From Roseateles aquatilis (GTDB lineage: Bacteria > Pseudomonadota > Gammaproteobacteria > Burkholderiales > Burkholderiaceae_C), in contig NZ_NIOF01000004.1 in the NCBI RefSeq assembly GCF_002205645.1, positions 416,263 to 480,262 of the forward strand: a stretch of 64,000 nt of DNA, read 5' to 3'. The position numbers were made by a program, and so were the translations under genes. Every line of letters begins with the position of its first letter. Positions within the stretch are counted from its first letter, which is position 1. Of this stretch, positions 8,494 through 17,404 are shown one piece after another. The notes under the pieces were generated by a model that was not told where the DNA came from, did no database searches, and was given only the letters and a program-made list of their open reading frames with translations.

Positions 8494-8830
8494 ATGGAGA
8501 TTACGACGAGCGGGCTTGATTTGGGCCCAGAACGTGTTCCAGGTTCACGGTGTCCGCCCTTCTTCGCCCACCTGTCGGCCTGCATGTTGGGATCGAGGCC
8601 CGTGCCAGCGCTCATCACTGGACGCGCAAGCTGCAGGCGCTGGGTCATACGGTACGGCGGATGGCCTCTCCGTTCATCAAGCCGTACGTCAAGCGCAACA
8701 AGAACGATGCCGCGGATGCTGAAGCGATCTGCGAGGCGGTGGCCCGGCCCTCGATGTACTTCGCTGAAGCGCCGCCGCTCATGGCTCAGTTCGACGAAGC
8801 GCTGGCTCGTCACTTGGCCGTGCTGTGCAC
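8494..8830 (+). pseudogene. Frameshifted N-terminal fragment of an IS110-family transposase
   Basis: Three frames in series carry the start of an IS110 (DEDD) transposase: MEITTSGLDL at 8494, then AQNVFQVHGV in the next frame, then from about 8575 LHVGIEARASAHHWTRKLQA and NKNDAADAEAICEAVARPSM. The D in GLDL, E in GIEA and D in NDAADA correspond to the catalytic DEDD-type acidic residues. The rest of the protein is missing. At least two frameshifts and a truncation make it inactive. Confidence 0.8.
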
Positions 8831-9303
8831 GCTAGGGCGGGTCCACCCGGTCGTCTTCTGCGAGATGCTCTTTGGAACTCCTAACTCCAAGGGAACCTCC
8901 TCCGCTCGAAGGTAACTTGACTGAACCAGCGGCGAACACATGCTGCGCCCCGGGCGCCAGGCCGAGTACATCGTTTGCGGGGCCGGGGGACGACGCAGCG
9001 TAGACACACGCAGCTCTCGGGCCAGGCAACGGGAACACGAAACACGAGAGCGCACTCACGACCTGCCTCGATGAGATCGATCGAATCCTGATTAGATCGC
9101 TCAAGCCGGCAGAGATGCCTCTGCGCGCACCAGCCTCACTTCGCCCTTGATCGTGCAGCCCGCGGCGCGGCGCCATAGCGCAAGCCGTCGAGAAACACCG
9201 CCACTAGCCCATCACTGCGCATTTCCTTCAACACGCCTGACCCGGACGTTCAAGACCACCCGGGCGCCTGTGCCGACCATACCGTCACCCCAAACAACAC
9301 GAG
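8831..9303. other. Intergenic stretch upstream of the esterase gene
   Basis: Nothing recognisable as a gene. It follows the IS110 fragment and should contain the promoter of the plus-strand catabolic cluster, but no clear -35/-10 pair was found by eye. Confidence 0.5.
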
Positions 9304-10218
9304 ATGGAGACAAGCATGGGCAATACTGACCAGTCAGATTTCCTGCGAACCCTGTACCGATCGTGGTCGGACCGCATGGCGGCCAACCCCGAGATGACCA
9401 TTGCCGACCTGCGCAGCCTGTTCGACGAATGGCATCAATCGACGCTCGAGCCCGAGGGTGTGACCTACAAGTCGGACGTTCTGTCGGGCGTCGACGCCCT
9501 CTGGGCTTTGCCGGTCGGCGCCGACACGAAGAAGGTCATCCTTTACACCCACGGCGGCGGCTTCGCGGTCGGGTCGGCCGCGAGTCACCGCAAACTCGCC
9601 GGGCACCTGGCTAAGCACCTGGGCGTTACCGCCGTGGTGATCGACTATCGCCGTGCGCCGGAGCATCCCTTCCCGGCGCAAATCGAGGACGCGACGGCCG
9701 TTTACAAGGAGCTGCTGTCGCGTGGTTTCAAGCCGACAGACATCACCACCAGCGGCGACTCCGCCGGGGGCAATCTGGCCATCGCCACAGTGCTGAAACT
9801 GCGCGCCGATGGCGTGGCGCTGCCGGGGGCCGTGATCGCCTTCTCGCCCTGGCTCGACATGGAGCACGTCGGCAAGACCCTGCAGACCAATGCGGCAACG
9901 GACGCCCTGGTCAGCAAAGCCATCCTCGAAGGCATGTCGGGCATGTTCCTCGGCGAGAAGGGCTCGCGTGTCGATCCGCTCGCCAATCCACTGAAGGCCG
10001 ACTACACGGGCTTCCCGCGCCTGTACATCAACGCCGGTGAAGTGGAGACCCTGCTGGACAACGCGCAGGACCTGGCGCGCATTGCGAAGGCGGCCGGCGT
10101 GTCCGTCACCTTGTCGGTGGTCGCTGGCATGCAGCACGTCTTCCCGTTCCTGGCCGGCAGGGCCGCCGCGGCGGACGATGAACTGCGTCGCATTGCCCAG
10201 TGGTTCAAGAGCGCCTGA
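9304..10218 (+). CDS. Alpha/beta hydrolase, hormone-sensitive-lipase-type esterase
   Basis: 304 residues. The oxyanion motif HGGGFAVGS (about residue 83) and the nucleophile motif GDSAGGNLAI (about 153) mark the HSL/family IV carboxylesterases; an acidic residue in the NAGEVETLLDNAQ region and the histidine in GMQHVFPFL complete the triad. The ATG at 9304 follows GAGATGG; a second ATG at 9316 is possible. It lies 42 bases upstream of a Baeyer-Villiger monooxygenase, the usual partner: the monooxygenase makes an ester or lactone and this enzyme would hydrolyse it. Likely cytosolic. Confidence 0.9.
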   Translation: METSMGNTDQSDFLRTLYRSWSDRMAANPEMTIADLRSLFDEWHQSTLEPEGVTYKSDVLSGVDALWALPVGADTKKVILYTHGGGFAVGSAASHRKLAGHLAKHLGVTAVVIDYRRAPEHPFPAQIEDATAVYKELLSRGFKPTDITTSGDSAGGNLAIATVLKLRADGVALPGAVIAFSPWLDMEHVGKTLQTNAATDALVSKAILEGMSGMFLGEKGSRVDPLANPLKADYTGFPRLYINAGEVETLLDNAQDLARIAKAAGVSVTLSVVAGMQHVFPFLAGRAAAADDELRRIAQWFKSA

Positions 10219-10260
10219 GCGCTCCCCACAGCCCCAAAAAAACGCACAGGAGACATCCCC

Positions 10261-11856
10261 ATGAGCAACGAACATGGCTTCGACGCCATCGTGATCGGCA
10301 GCGGCTTCGGCGGCATCTACATGCTGCACAAGCTGCGCAACGAACTCGGGCTGAAGACCCGCGCCCTCGAGAAGGGTGGCGGCGTCGGCGGTACTTGGTA
10401 CTTCAACCGCTACCCGGGCGCCAAGTCCGACACCGAGGGCTTCGTCTACCGCTACTCCTTCGACAAGGATCTGCTGCAGGAGTGGGACTGGAACACCCGC
10501 TACCTGGAGCAGCCCGACATCGAGAAGTACCTCAACCACGTCGTCGATCGCCACGATCTGCGCCGCGACATCCAGTTGAACACCGAAGTGACAAGCGCGG
10601 TGTTCGACGAGGGGCGCAAGCGCTGGACCGTCCGCACGAACAAGGGCGAGGTCTTCACCTGCCGCTACCTCGTCACGGCCCTCGGCCTGCTGGCCAAGAG
10701 CAACATCCCCGACATCGCGGGTCGCGACAGTTTCGCCGGCCGCACGGTGCACACCAATGCGTGGCCGAAGGACCTGGACATCACCGGCAAGCGCGTCGGC
10801 GTGATCGGCACCGGCTCCACCGGCACCCAGTTCATTGTCCAGGCCGCCAAGATGGCCAGCCACCTGACGGTGTTCCAGCGCTCGCCGCAGTACTGCGTGC
10901 CCTCAGGCAACGGCCCGGTGGGTCAGGCCGAGGTCGTCGAGACCAAAAAGAACTTCGACGCGATCTGGGACCAGGTGCGCAACTCGGTTGTCGCCTTCGG
11001 CTTCCAGGAAAGCGGCATTGAGGCGATGAAGGTCTCCGACGCTGAGCGCGAGCGCGTCTTCCAGGAGAACTGGGACAAGGGCAACGGCTTCCGGTTCATG
11101 TTCGGGACCTTCTGCGACATCGCCACCAGCGCCGAGGCCAACGAGGCTGCGGCGGCCTTCATCCGCTCCAAGATCAAGCAGATCGTCAAGGACCCGGAGA
11201 CCGCCCGCAAGCTCTGCCCGAGCGGCCTGTACGCCAAGCGTCCGCTCTGCAACGAGGGCTACTACGAGACCTTCAATCGCGACAACGTCAGCCTGGTCTC
11301 GATCAAGGAACACCCGATCGACCGCATCACGCCCAAGGGCATCCTGACCGCCGACGGCGTCGAACACGAACTCGATGTGTTGGTCTTCGCCACCGGCTTC
11401 GACGCGGTGGACGGTAACTACCGCTCGATGGACCTGCGCGGCCGCGGGGGCAAACACATCAACGAGTACTGGGCCGACGGCCCCACCAGCTATCTGGGCC
11501 TGTCGACGCATGGCTTCCCGAACATGTTCATGATCCTCGGGCCCAACGGCCCTTTCACCAACCTGCCGCCGAGCATCGAAGCGCAGGTGGAATGGATCGG
11601 CGAAGCGATCGGCCACGCCGAGCGTGCGAAGGTCTCGACCATCGAGCCGACGCGCGAGGCCGAGCAGTCCTGGACCAAAACCTGCGACGACATCGCGCAC
11701 ATGACGCTGTTCCCGAAGGTCGACTCGTGGATCTTCGGCGCCAACATCCCGGGCAAGAAGAACGCCGTGATGTTCTACATGGCCGGCATCGGCGCCTACC
11801 GGCAGCAGCTCGATGCGGTCAAGAGCAAAGGCTACGAGGGCTTCGCCCTCGTCTGA
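10261..11856 (+). CDS. Baeyer-Villiger monooxygenase (class B flavoprotein)
   Basis: 531 residues. The first FAD Rossmann motif is VIGSGFGG near residue 12, followed by GGVGGTWYFNRYPGAKSD; the NADPH-binding motif is GVIGTGSTGTQF. Between them lies FAGRTVHTNAW, an exact match to the type I Baeyer-Villiger fingerprint F-x-G-x-x-x-H-x-x-x-W. The enzyme uses NADPH and O2 to insert oxygen beside a ketone, giving an ester or lactone. A good ribosome site (AGGAGAC) precedes the ATG. Esterase upstream and alcohol and aldehyde dehydrogenases downstream indicate a ketone-to-dicarboxylate route. Cyclic, aromatic and long-chain keto substrates are all possible. Confidence 0.95.
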   Translation: MSNEHGFDAIVIGSGFGGIYMLHKLRNELGLKTRALEKGGGVGGTWYFNRYPGAKSDTEGFVYRYSFDKDLLQEWDWNTRYLEQPDIEKYLNHVVDRHDLRRDIQLNTEVTSAVFDEGRKRWTVRTNKGEVFTCRYLVTALGLLAKSNIPDIAGRDSFAGRTVHTNAWPKDLDITGKRVGVIGTGSTGTQFIVQAAKMASHLTVFQRSPQYCVPSGNGPVGQAEVVETKKNFDAIWDQVRNSVVAFGFQESGIEAMKVSDAERERVFQENWDKGNGFRFMFGTFCDIATSAEANEAAAAFIRSKIKQIVKDPETARKLCPSGLYAKRPLCNEGYYETFNRDNVSLVSIKEHPIDRITPKGILTADGVEHELDVLVFATGFDAVDGNYRSMDLRGRGGKHINEYWADGPTSYLGLSTHGFPNMFMILGPNGPFTNLPPSIEAQVEWIGEAIGHAERAKVSTIEPTREAEQSWTKTCDDIAHMTLFPKVDSWIFGANIPGKKNAVMFYMAGIGAYRQQLDAVKSKGYEGFALV

Positions 11857-12143
11857 CGCCAAGGTGTAGCCACCGGCCAGCCCGACACCCGGGCGGGCTG
11901 AGAGTGCATGGGTTCTTCGTGCCACGCCGCTTCGCCCGATGGGCGCCGTGAGCACCAGCATGCCGAACACATCGTGCCCAAACGTGGCCACACCGACCTC
12001 GTGACTGGGAGCAACACCGTCACGCGGTCGTGACCGCGGCCATGGCCGTCACTGCACGCCTGGCTGGCGAAGAGCTCTGCATGAGGCACGAACCGACCTC
12101 AAGGAGTTCCCGATCCATGAACAACGACTCTGGAGACAAGAGA

Positions 12144-13043
12144 ATGACGAAAGCCCTCAAGCCCCTCAGGCCCCTCACGGCCATTGCAGCCGCCGCAGCC
12201 TCACTGGCGCTGACGGCGCCGGCCCGCGCCATCGACCTCGATGCCGGCGACTACACGGCCTTGCCTGCCGGCACCAACGCGCTCGTCGTGTATGGCCAGC
12301 ACGCCACGCGCGACAAGCTGTACAGCAAGGGCGACCAGGTGCCGATCCATCCGGGGCTGGACTCGGATATCGGCATCCTGCGTGGCGTGCACTTCATGGA
12401 GGTCGGTGGCCTCATCATCGATCCGCAGTTCCTGCTGCCATTCGGGCGCCTGAAGGGCAAGGACGATACCGCCGCGCTGGGCTCGTCGAGCGGCGTGGGC
12501 GATCTCATCCTGGCCTCGGCGATCTGGTTCACCCAGCCCGGCGCAAAGACGCACTTCGCCGTGACGCCCTACCTGTGGCTGCCCACCGGCAAATACAACC
12601 GCAACGACCCACTGAGCCTGGGCGAGAACCGCTACAAGTTCGCGCTGCAGGTGGGAAGCATCCACGAGCTGGCACCGGGTGTGAACCTGGACCTGGCGGC
12701 CGACGTCACCTTCTACGGCAAGAACACGGATGCAAACAACGGCGCTGGCGGCGCGACGACGTTGAAGCAGAAGCCGCTGCTCGCGCTGCAGTCGCACTTG
12801 CGCTACCAGCTCAGTCCGACGCTCGATCTGCGCGGCGGCCTGTTCTACACCGCCGGCGGCGAGACCAAGCTCGGCGGCGTGGACCAGGACAACCGCCAGG
12901 CGACGACCAAGTTCAACGTCGGCGCCGGTTGGTTCGTCGCGCCCACGACGCAGCTGCTCGCCACCTATGGCCGCGACATCAAGGCGCGCGAGGGCTTCAA
13001 GGTGAACAACCAGCTCAACCTGCGCCTGTTGACGCTCTTCTGA
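12144..13043 (+). CDS. Outer-membrane channel, MetA-pathway/SphA family
   Basis: 299 residues from the ATG at 12144, which has GGAG eight bases upstream and gives a clean signal peptide (MTKALKPLRPLTAIAAAAAS ending at APARA). An in-frame ATG at 12118 is an alternative. The mature part is rich in alternating beta-strand patterns (HFAVTPYLWLPTGKY, NLDLAADVTFYG, LRGGLFYTAGGETKLGG) and ends in LNLRLLTLF with a terminal phenylalanine, as in outer-membrane beta-barrels. Proteins of this type accompany catabolic clusters for hydrophobic compounds and probably admit the substrate. Transport has not been shown for most members. Confidence 0.8.
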   Translation: MTKALKPLRPLTAIAAAAASLALTAPARAIDLDAGDYTALPAGTNALVVYGQHATRDKLYSKGDQVPIHPGLDSDIGILRGVHFMEVGGLIIDPQFLLPFGRLKGKDDTAALGSSSGVGDLILASAIWFTQPGAKTHFAVTPYLWLPTGKYNRNDPLSLGENRYKFALQVGSIHELAPGVNLDLAADVTFYGKNTDANNGAGGATTLKQKPLLALQSHLRYQLSPTLDLRGGLFYTAGGETKLGGVDQDNRQATTKFNVGAGWFVAPTTQLLATYGRDIKAREGFKVNNQLNLRLLTLF

Positions 13044-13119
13044 GCCTCGGCCCCGCCAGCCCGGGTCCGCTGCCCGTCATTCGAACCAGAACCACGACGC
13101 ATCGAAGGAGAGACACACC

Positions 13120-14184
13120 ATGCGCTGCTATTGCGTCATGCACCACGGCCAGCCGCTTGAGCTCGTCGAGAAGGACATTCCAACACCGGTGGGCACGGAA
13201 GTCCTGGTCCGCGTGACGGCCGCGGGTCTGTGCCACACGGACCTGCACATCTGGGAGGGCTACTACGACCTGGGCGGAGGCAAGCGCTTGAACCTGGCGG
13301 ACCGGGGAATCAAGCCGCCGCTGGTCCTCAGCCACGAGATCTGCGGCGAGGTGGTGTCCGCCGGGGCTGCCGCGGGTGATATGAAGCCGGGCGGCCGCTT
13401 CGTGATCCATCCGTGGATCGGCTGCGGCACCTGCCCGACCTGCCTGCGCGGCGACGAGAACATCTGCCTGAAGGGGCGCGCCCTCGGCGTGGCGCGGCCG
13501 GGCGGCTTTGCGGACTACGTGCTCGTGCCTCACCCGCGCTACCTCGTCGACATTGAGGGCCTCGACGGGGCCGAGGCGGCACCGCTGGCCTGCGCGGGCG
13601 TGACCACCTACAGCGCGATCAAAAAACTGGGCGACGGCATCCGGAACGAGCCCGTGCTCATTATCGGTGCCGGCGGCCTGGGCCTGATGGCCATCGAGGT
13701 GCTGAAGGCCTTGGGAGGGATAGGCGCGATCGTCGTCGACATCGATCCAGCCAAGCGCGAGGCTGCGTTGGCGGCCGGTGCCTTGGCAGCCATCGACGGG
13801 AAGGCACCGGATGCGGCGCAGCAGGTCATCGCGGCGACCGAGGGCGGTGCCGGCCTGATCCTGGACCTGGTAGGCGCCGCGCCCACCGTCACGCTGGCGA
13901 TGCAAGGTGCACGGCGTGGCGGGCACATCGTCATCTGCGGGTTGATGGGCGGCGACCTCACGGTGTCGCTGGCCACCATTCCGCTGCGCCCGCTGTGCAT
14001 CGAGGGCAGCTATGTCGGCAACTTGGCTGAACTGCGCGAACTCGTGGACCTCGTGAAGCGGACCGGCATGAAGCCGATCCCGGTGTCGCGCCGCCCGATG
14101 GACCAGGTGAACCAGGCCATCGCCGACCTCCACCACGGGCGTGTCATCGGTCGCATCGTCCTCGCTCCTGAATTCGCTCACTGA
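13120..14184 (+). CDS. Zinc-dependent alcohol dehydrogenase (MDR family)
   Basis: 354 residues. Catalytic zinc ligands are the cysteine in GLCHTDLHIWEG (about residue 36) and the histidine in LSHEICGEV; the structural zinc site is CGTCPTCLRGDENIC; the NAD fold is VLIIGAGGLGLMAIEVLKALG. The sequence is like the 6-hydroxyhexanoate and primary-alcohol dehydrogenases that accompany Baeyer-Villiger enzymes. It would oxidise the alcohol released by the esterase to an aldehyde in the cytosol, with NAD likely. It starts 76 bases after the channel gene behind GAAGGAGAG. Confidence 0.93.
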   Translation: MRCYCVMHHGQPLELVEKDIPTPVGTEVLVRVTAAGLCHTDLHIWEGYYDLGGGKRLNLADRGIKPPLVLSHEICGEVVSAGAAAGDMKPGGRFVIHPWIGCGTCPTCLRGDENICLKGRALGVARPGGFADYVLVPHPRYLVDIEGLDGAEAAPLACAGVTTYSAIKKLGDGIRNEPVLIIGAGGLGLMAIEVLKALGGIGAIVVDIDPAKREAALAAGALAAIDGKAPDAAQQVIAATEGGAGLILDLVGAAPTVTLAMQGARRGGHIVICGLMGGDLTVSLATIPLRPLCIEGSYVGNLAELRELVDLVKRTGMKPIPVSRRPMDQVNQAIADLHHGRVIGRIVLAPEFAH

Positions 14185-14352
14185 CGCGCGTTGTACGTCG
14201 TCACTGCTTCCGTTCCAACAGCCCATCGCGAGACCCGTGAATCACCTTGCGTTGAACGCGCCCAGCCCGGGCGATCCGGGCCCGGCCCGGTCTGCGTGCG
14301 TACTGCTGCACCTGCCCTAAGGCAGCCACTTCGACATCTCTGGAGAAAACCA

Positions 14353-15786
14353 GTGCAATACCCACAGCTCAACCTCTACATCGACGGGCAGCTGCTGCGT
14401 GGCGAGGGCCGCCAAGAGCAGGACGTGCTGAACCCGGCTACCAACGAGGTCATTGGCCAGTTGCCACACGCCACGCAGGCCGATCTCGACTCGGCGCTGG
14501 CCTCGTCGCAGCGCGCCTTTGCGGCCTGGCGCACGGTCTCGGCATTGGAGCGTTCGCAGCTGCTGCGCAAGGTCGCCGCGGGGATCCGCGAACACGCACC
14601 GGCGATCAGCCGCAACCTGACCCTGGAGCAAGGCAAGCCCCTGGCCGAAGCGCTGGGCGAGGTGATGAGCTGCGCCGAGCACGCCGAGTGGCATGCCGAG
14701 GAAGCGCGACGCATCTACGGCCGCCTCATTCCGGCCCGCGACGCCCGCGTCCAGCAGACGGTGCTGCGCGAGCCCATCGGCGTCTGCGTGGCCTTCTCGC
14801 CGTGGAATTTCCCGTTCAGCCAGGCCTTCCGCAAGGTGGTGGCGGCGATCGGTGCGGGCTGCACGGTCATCCTCAAGGGATCGAGCGACACACCCGCCTC
14901 GGTGTTGGCAATCGCCAAGGTGTTCCACGACGCCGGCCTGCCCCCGGGTGTGCTCAACGTCGTATCCGGCGACTCGGGCATGATCTCTGAGCACCTGATC
15001 CGCTCGCCGATCGTGCGCAAGATCTCGTTCACCGGGTCGACGCCGGTGGGCCAGCGGCTGGCGGCGCTCGCGGGGGCCAAGATGAAGCGCAGCACCATGG
15101 AACTGGGCGGCCACGCACCGGTGATTGTTTGTGACGACGCTGACATCGACCAGGCCGCCAAGGTGCTGGCAGCCTTCAAGTTCCGCAACGCCGGGCAGGT
15201 GTGCATCTCGCCCACGCGCTTCTATGTCCAGGAGGGCGCCTACGCCCGCTTCGTCGACCGCTTCGTGGGACAGGTCGAAGCCCTGAAGGTGGGTGATGGC
15301 CTGGACGAGGCCACGCGTATGGGCCCGCTGGCGCAACGCCGCCGCGTGGCGGTGATGGAGAGCTTCGTCGAGGACACTCGGCACCGTGGCGGCCAGGTGC
15401 TGACGGGCGGCAAGCGCCTGCCCGGTAACGGCAACTTCTTCGCACCGACCGTACTGGCTGAACTGGAGGACGATTCGCGCTTCATGACGGAGGAACCCTT
15501 CGGTCCGATCGCCGGCATCGTCTCGTTCAAGTCCGTGGACGAGGTGCTGGTGCGCGCCAACAGCCTGCCCTTCGGGCTCGCTTCGTATGCGTTCACCACG
15601 TCGCTGAAGAATGCCCACCAGATCTCCCGCGGGCTGGAGGCGGGGATGGTCTCGATCAACCACATCGGTCTTGCACTGGCCGAGACCCCCTTCGGCGGCG
15701 TCAAGGAAAGCGGCTACGGCAGCGAAGGCGGAAGCGAAACCTTCGACGGCTACCTGACCACCAAGTTCATCTCGCAACTGAGCTGA
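14353..15786 (+). CDS. NAD(P)-dependent aldehyde dehydrogenase (succinate-semialdehyde-dehydrogenase type)
   Basis: 477 residues from a GTG at 14353 preceded by TGGAGAAAA. Although the frame is open from 14191, this start gives the standard beginning QLNLYIDGQ and the normal family length. Visible motifs are the PWNFP of [15 protein letters not shown], the cofactor motif FTGSTPVG, the general base in MELGGHAP and the nucleophile in [12 protein letters not shown]. It would oxidise the aldehyde or omega-oxo acid from the alcohol dehydrogenase to a carboxylic acid. It lies between the dehydrogenase and the CoA-transferase, in the order expected for a pathway ending in an acyl-CoA. Confidence 0.93.
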   Translation: MQYPQLNLYIDGQLLRGEGRQEQDVLNPATNEVIGQLPHATQADLDSALASSQRAFAAWRTVSALERSQLLRKVAAGIREHAPAISRNLTLEQGKPLAEALGEVMSCAEHAEWHAEEARRIYGRLIPARDARVQQTVLREPIGVCVAFSPWNFPFSQAFRKVVAAIGAGCTVILKGSSDTPASVLAIAKVFHDAGLPPGVLNVVSGDSGMISEHLIRSPIVRKISFTGSTPVGQRLAALAGAKMKRSTMELGGHAPVIVCDDADIDQAAKVLAAFKFRNAGQVCISPTRFYVQEGAYARFVDRFVGQVEALKVGDGLDEATRMGPLAQRRRVAVMESFVEDTRHRGGQVLTGGKRLPGNGNFFAPTVLAELEDDSRFMTEEPFGPIAGIVSFKSVDEVLVRANSLPFGLASYAFTTSLKNAHQISRGLEAGMVSINHIGLALAETPFGGVKESGYGSEGGSETFDGYLTTKFISQLS

Positions 15787-15808
15787 ACGCGGACCAGCGA
15801 GGACCGAC

Positions 15809-17029
15809 ATGGGTGCCCTAAGCCATCTGCGTGTGCTGGACCTGACCCGCGTGCTCGCCGGTCCCTGGTGCACGCAGACGCTCGCCGACCTCGGGGCTGA
15901 GGTCATCAAGATCGAGCGGCCCGGCGCGGGCGATGACACGCGCCAGTGGGGGCCGCCGTATGCGAAAGACGCCGAAGGCCACCCCACGAGCGAGGCGGCC
16001 TACTACCTCGCGGTCAACCGCAACAAGAAGTCGGTCACGCTGGACATTGCAACGCCTCAGGGGCAGGCGTTGGTGCGCCAACTGGTGGCGCAATCCGATG
16101 TGCTGGTCGAGAACTACAAGGTCGGTCAATTGGCCCGCTACGGCCTGGACTTCGACAGCCTGCGGGCCATCAAGCCCGACTTGATCTACTGCTCCATCAC
16201 GGGCTTCGGTCAGACCGGCCCCTACGCACCACGTCCGGGCTATGACTTCATCGTGCAAGGCATGGGCGGCTTCATGAGCGTCACGGGCGAGCGTGACGAA
16301 CTGCCCGGTGGGGGCCCGCAGAAGGCGGGAGTCGCGATTGCCGACCTGTTCACCGGGGCGCACGCCACCATCGCCATCCTGGCCGCACTGGCGCATCGCG
16401 AGCGCACTGGAGAAGGTCAGCACCTCGACATCTGCTTGCTGGACGTGCAGGTGGCAATGATGGCCAACATGGCCACCAGCTTTCTCGCGACCGGCGAACC
16501 GCCAAAGCGCTGGGGCAACGCACATCCGAACATCGTGCCATACCAAGTGTTCAAGGTTGCCGACGGCTGGGTGATCGTGGCCTGCGGCAACGACGGCCAG
16601 TACCGCAAGCTGGTCGAGGTGGCGGGGCAGCCCTCTCTGGCCGACGATGAACGCTTCGCGACCAACCCGCAGCGCATTCGCCACCGGGAGGTCCTGATCC
16701 CGCTGCTCGAACCCCTGCTGCTGAGCCGGAGCCGCGCGCGATGGTTGGCCGAACTGGAAGCTGCGGGCGTGCCCTGCGGTTCGATCAACGACCTCGCCGA
16801 GGTTTTCGCCGACCCTCAGGTCGTCGCGCGCCGCATGCAACTCGACATGGCGCACCCGACCGCTGGTCAAGTCAGCTTCCCGGCCAGCGCGTTGAAGCTG
16901 AACGGCACGCCAGTCGAGTACCGCCTGCCGCCGCCCTTGCTCGGGGAGCACACCGATGCAGTGCTGAGCGAGTTGGCCGGGATCTCATCCGCTGAACTGC
17001 AGGACCTGCGTCGCAGCCAAGTCATCTGA
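15809..17029 (+). CDS. CaiB/BaiF-type (class III) CoA-transferase
   Basis: 406 residues. The N-terminus LRVLDLTRVLAGPWCTQTLA and then LGAEVIKIERPGAGDDTR is typical of the family, as are LDIATPQGQALV and SDVLVENYKVG. The catalytic aspartate lies in AGVAIADLFTGAHAT. These enzymes move CoA between acids in the cytosol. As the last gene of the plus-strand cluster it would activate the acid made by the aldehyde dehydrogenase for beta-oxidation, using succinyl-CoA or acetyl-CoA as donor (inference). The gap to the aldehyde dehydrogenase is 22 bases, so they are probably cotranscribed. Confidence 0.93.
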   Translation: MGALSHLRVLDLTRVLAGPWCTQTLADLGAEVIKIERPGAGDDTRQWGPPYAKDAEGHPTSEAAYYLAVNRNKKSVTLDIATPQGQALVRQLVAQSDVLVENYKVGQLARYGLDFDSLRAIKPDLIYCSITGFGQTGPYAPRPGYDFIVQGMGGFMSVTGERDELPGGGPQKAGVAIADLFTGAHATIAILAALAHRERTGEGQHLDICLLDVQVAMMANMATSFLATGEPPKRWGNAHPNIVPYQVFKVADGWVIVACGNDGQYRKLVEVAGQPSLADDERFATNPQRIRHREVLIPLLEPLLLSRSRARWLAELEAAGVPCGSINDLAEVFADPQVVARRMQLDMAHPTAGQVSFPASALKLNGTPVEYRLPPPLLGEHTDAVLSELAGISSAELQDLRRSQVI

Positions 17030-17404
17030 CGCTCCCTGCGCTAGGCCTTCATCGAGGCCCTGATGCAGCGCGGCACGGCCCCGGTGTTCACGACGCTCAC
17101 GATGACGATCGCCGCCGCCACCTGGGTCTCCGAGGCGGGGTGGCCGGTGCTCGGTGCCGGCCGCACCCGCCGCACCGAACCTGAAAAAGCCCAAGAACCA
17201 GAGCACAGGGCGAATCGCGGGGATATTCACGCCGCCTTGGACGCTCCTAAACAACGGCCCTCTCCACTTCTCAACGCTTTCCATCGGGAGACGCCAGCCT
17301 TCAGCGTCGCCGACTGCGACCTGGAGGTCGATCGCTTGAGGCTGTGGTGGGACTCGCCGGGACGCTCGGACGGTGCTCCGGACGAAGGTTGGACGAATTG
17401 CCGG
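17030..17404. other. Convergent intergenic stretch, nothing recognised
   Basis: 375 bases between the convergent ends of the CoA-transferase and AraC genes. Several short frames exist on both strands but none carries a known motif. No strong hairpin with a T-tract was seen. Confidence 0.5.

Noticed and set aside
9334..10863. 509-residue minus-strand frame across esterase and monooxygenase
   Set aside because: Antisense shadow; no motif, while both plus-strand genes carry full catalytic motifs.
11878..11900. Hairpin CAGCCCG...CGGGCTG after the monooxygenase gene as a terminator
   Set aside because: Short stem, loop of about nine bases, no T-tract; the downstream genes seem to belong to the same cluster.
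14317..15987. 556-residue minus-strand frame opposite the aldehyde dehydrogenase
   Set aside because: Antisense shadow of a gene with complete active-site motifs.
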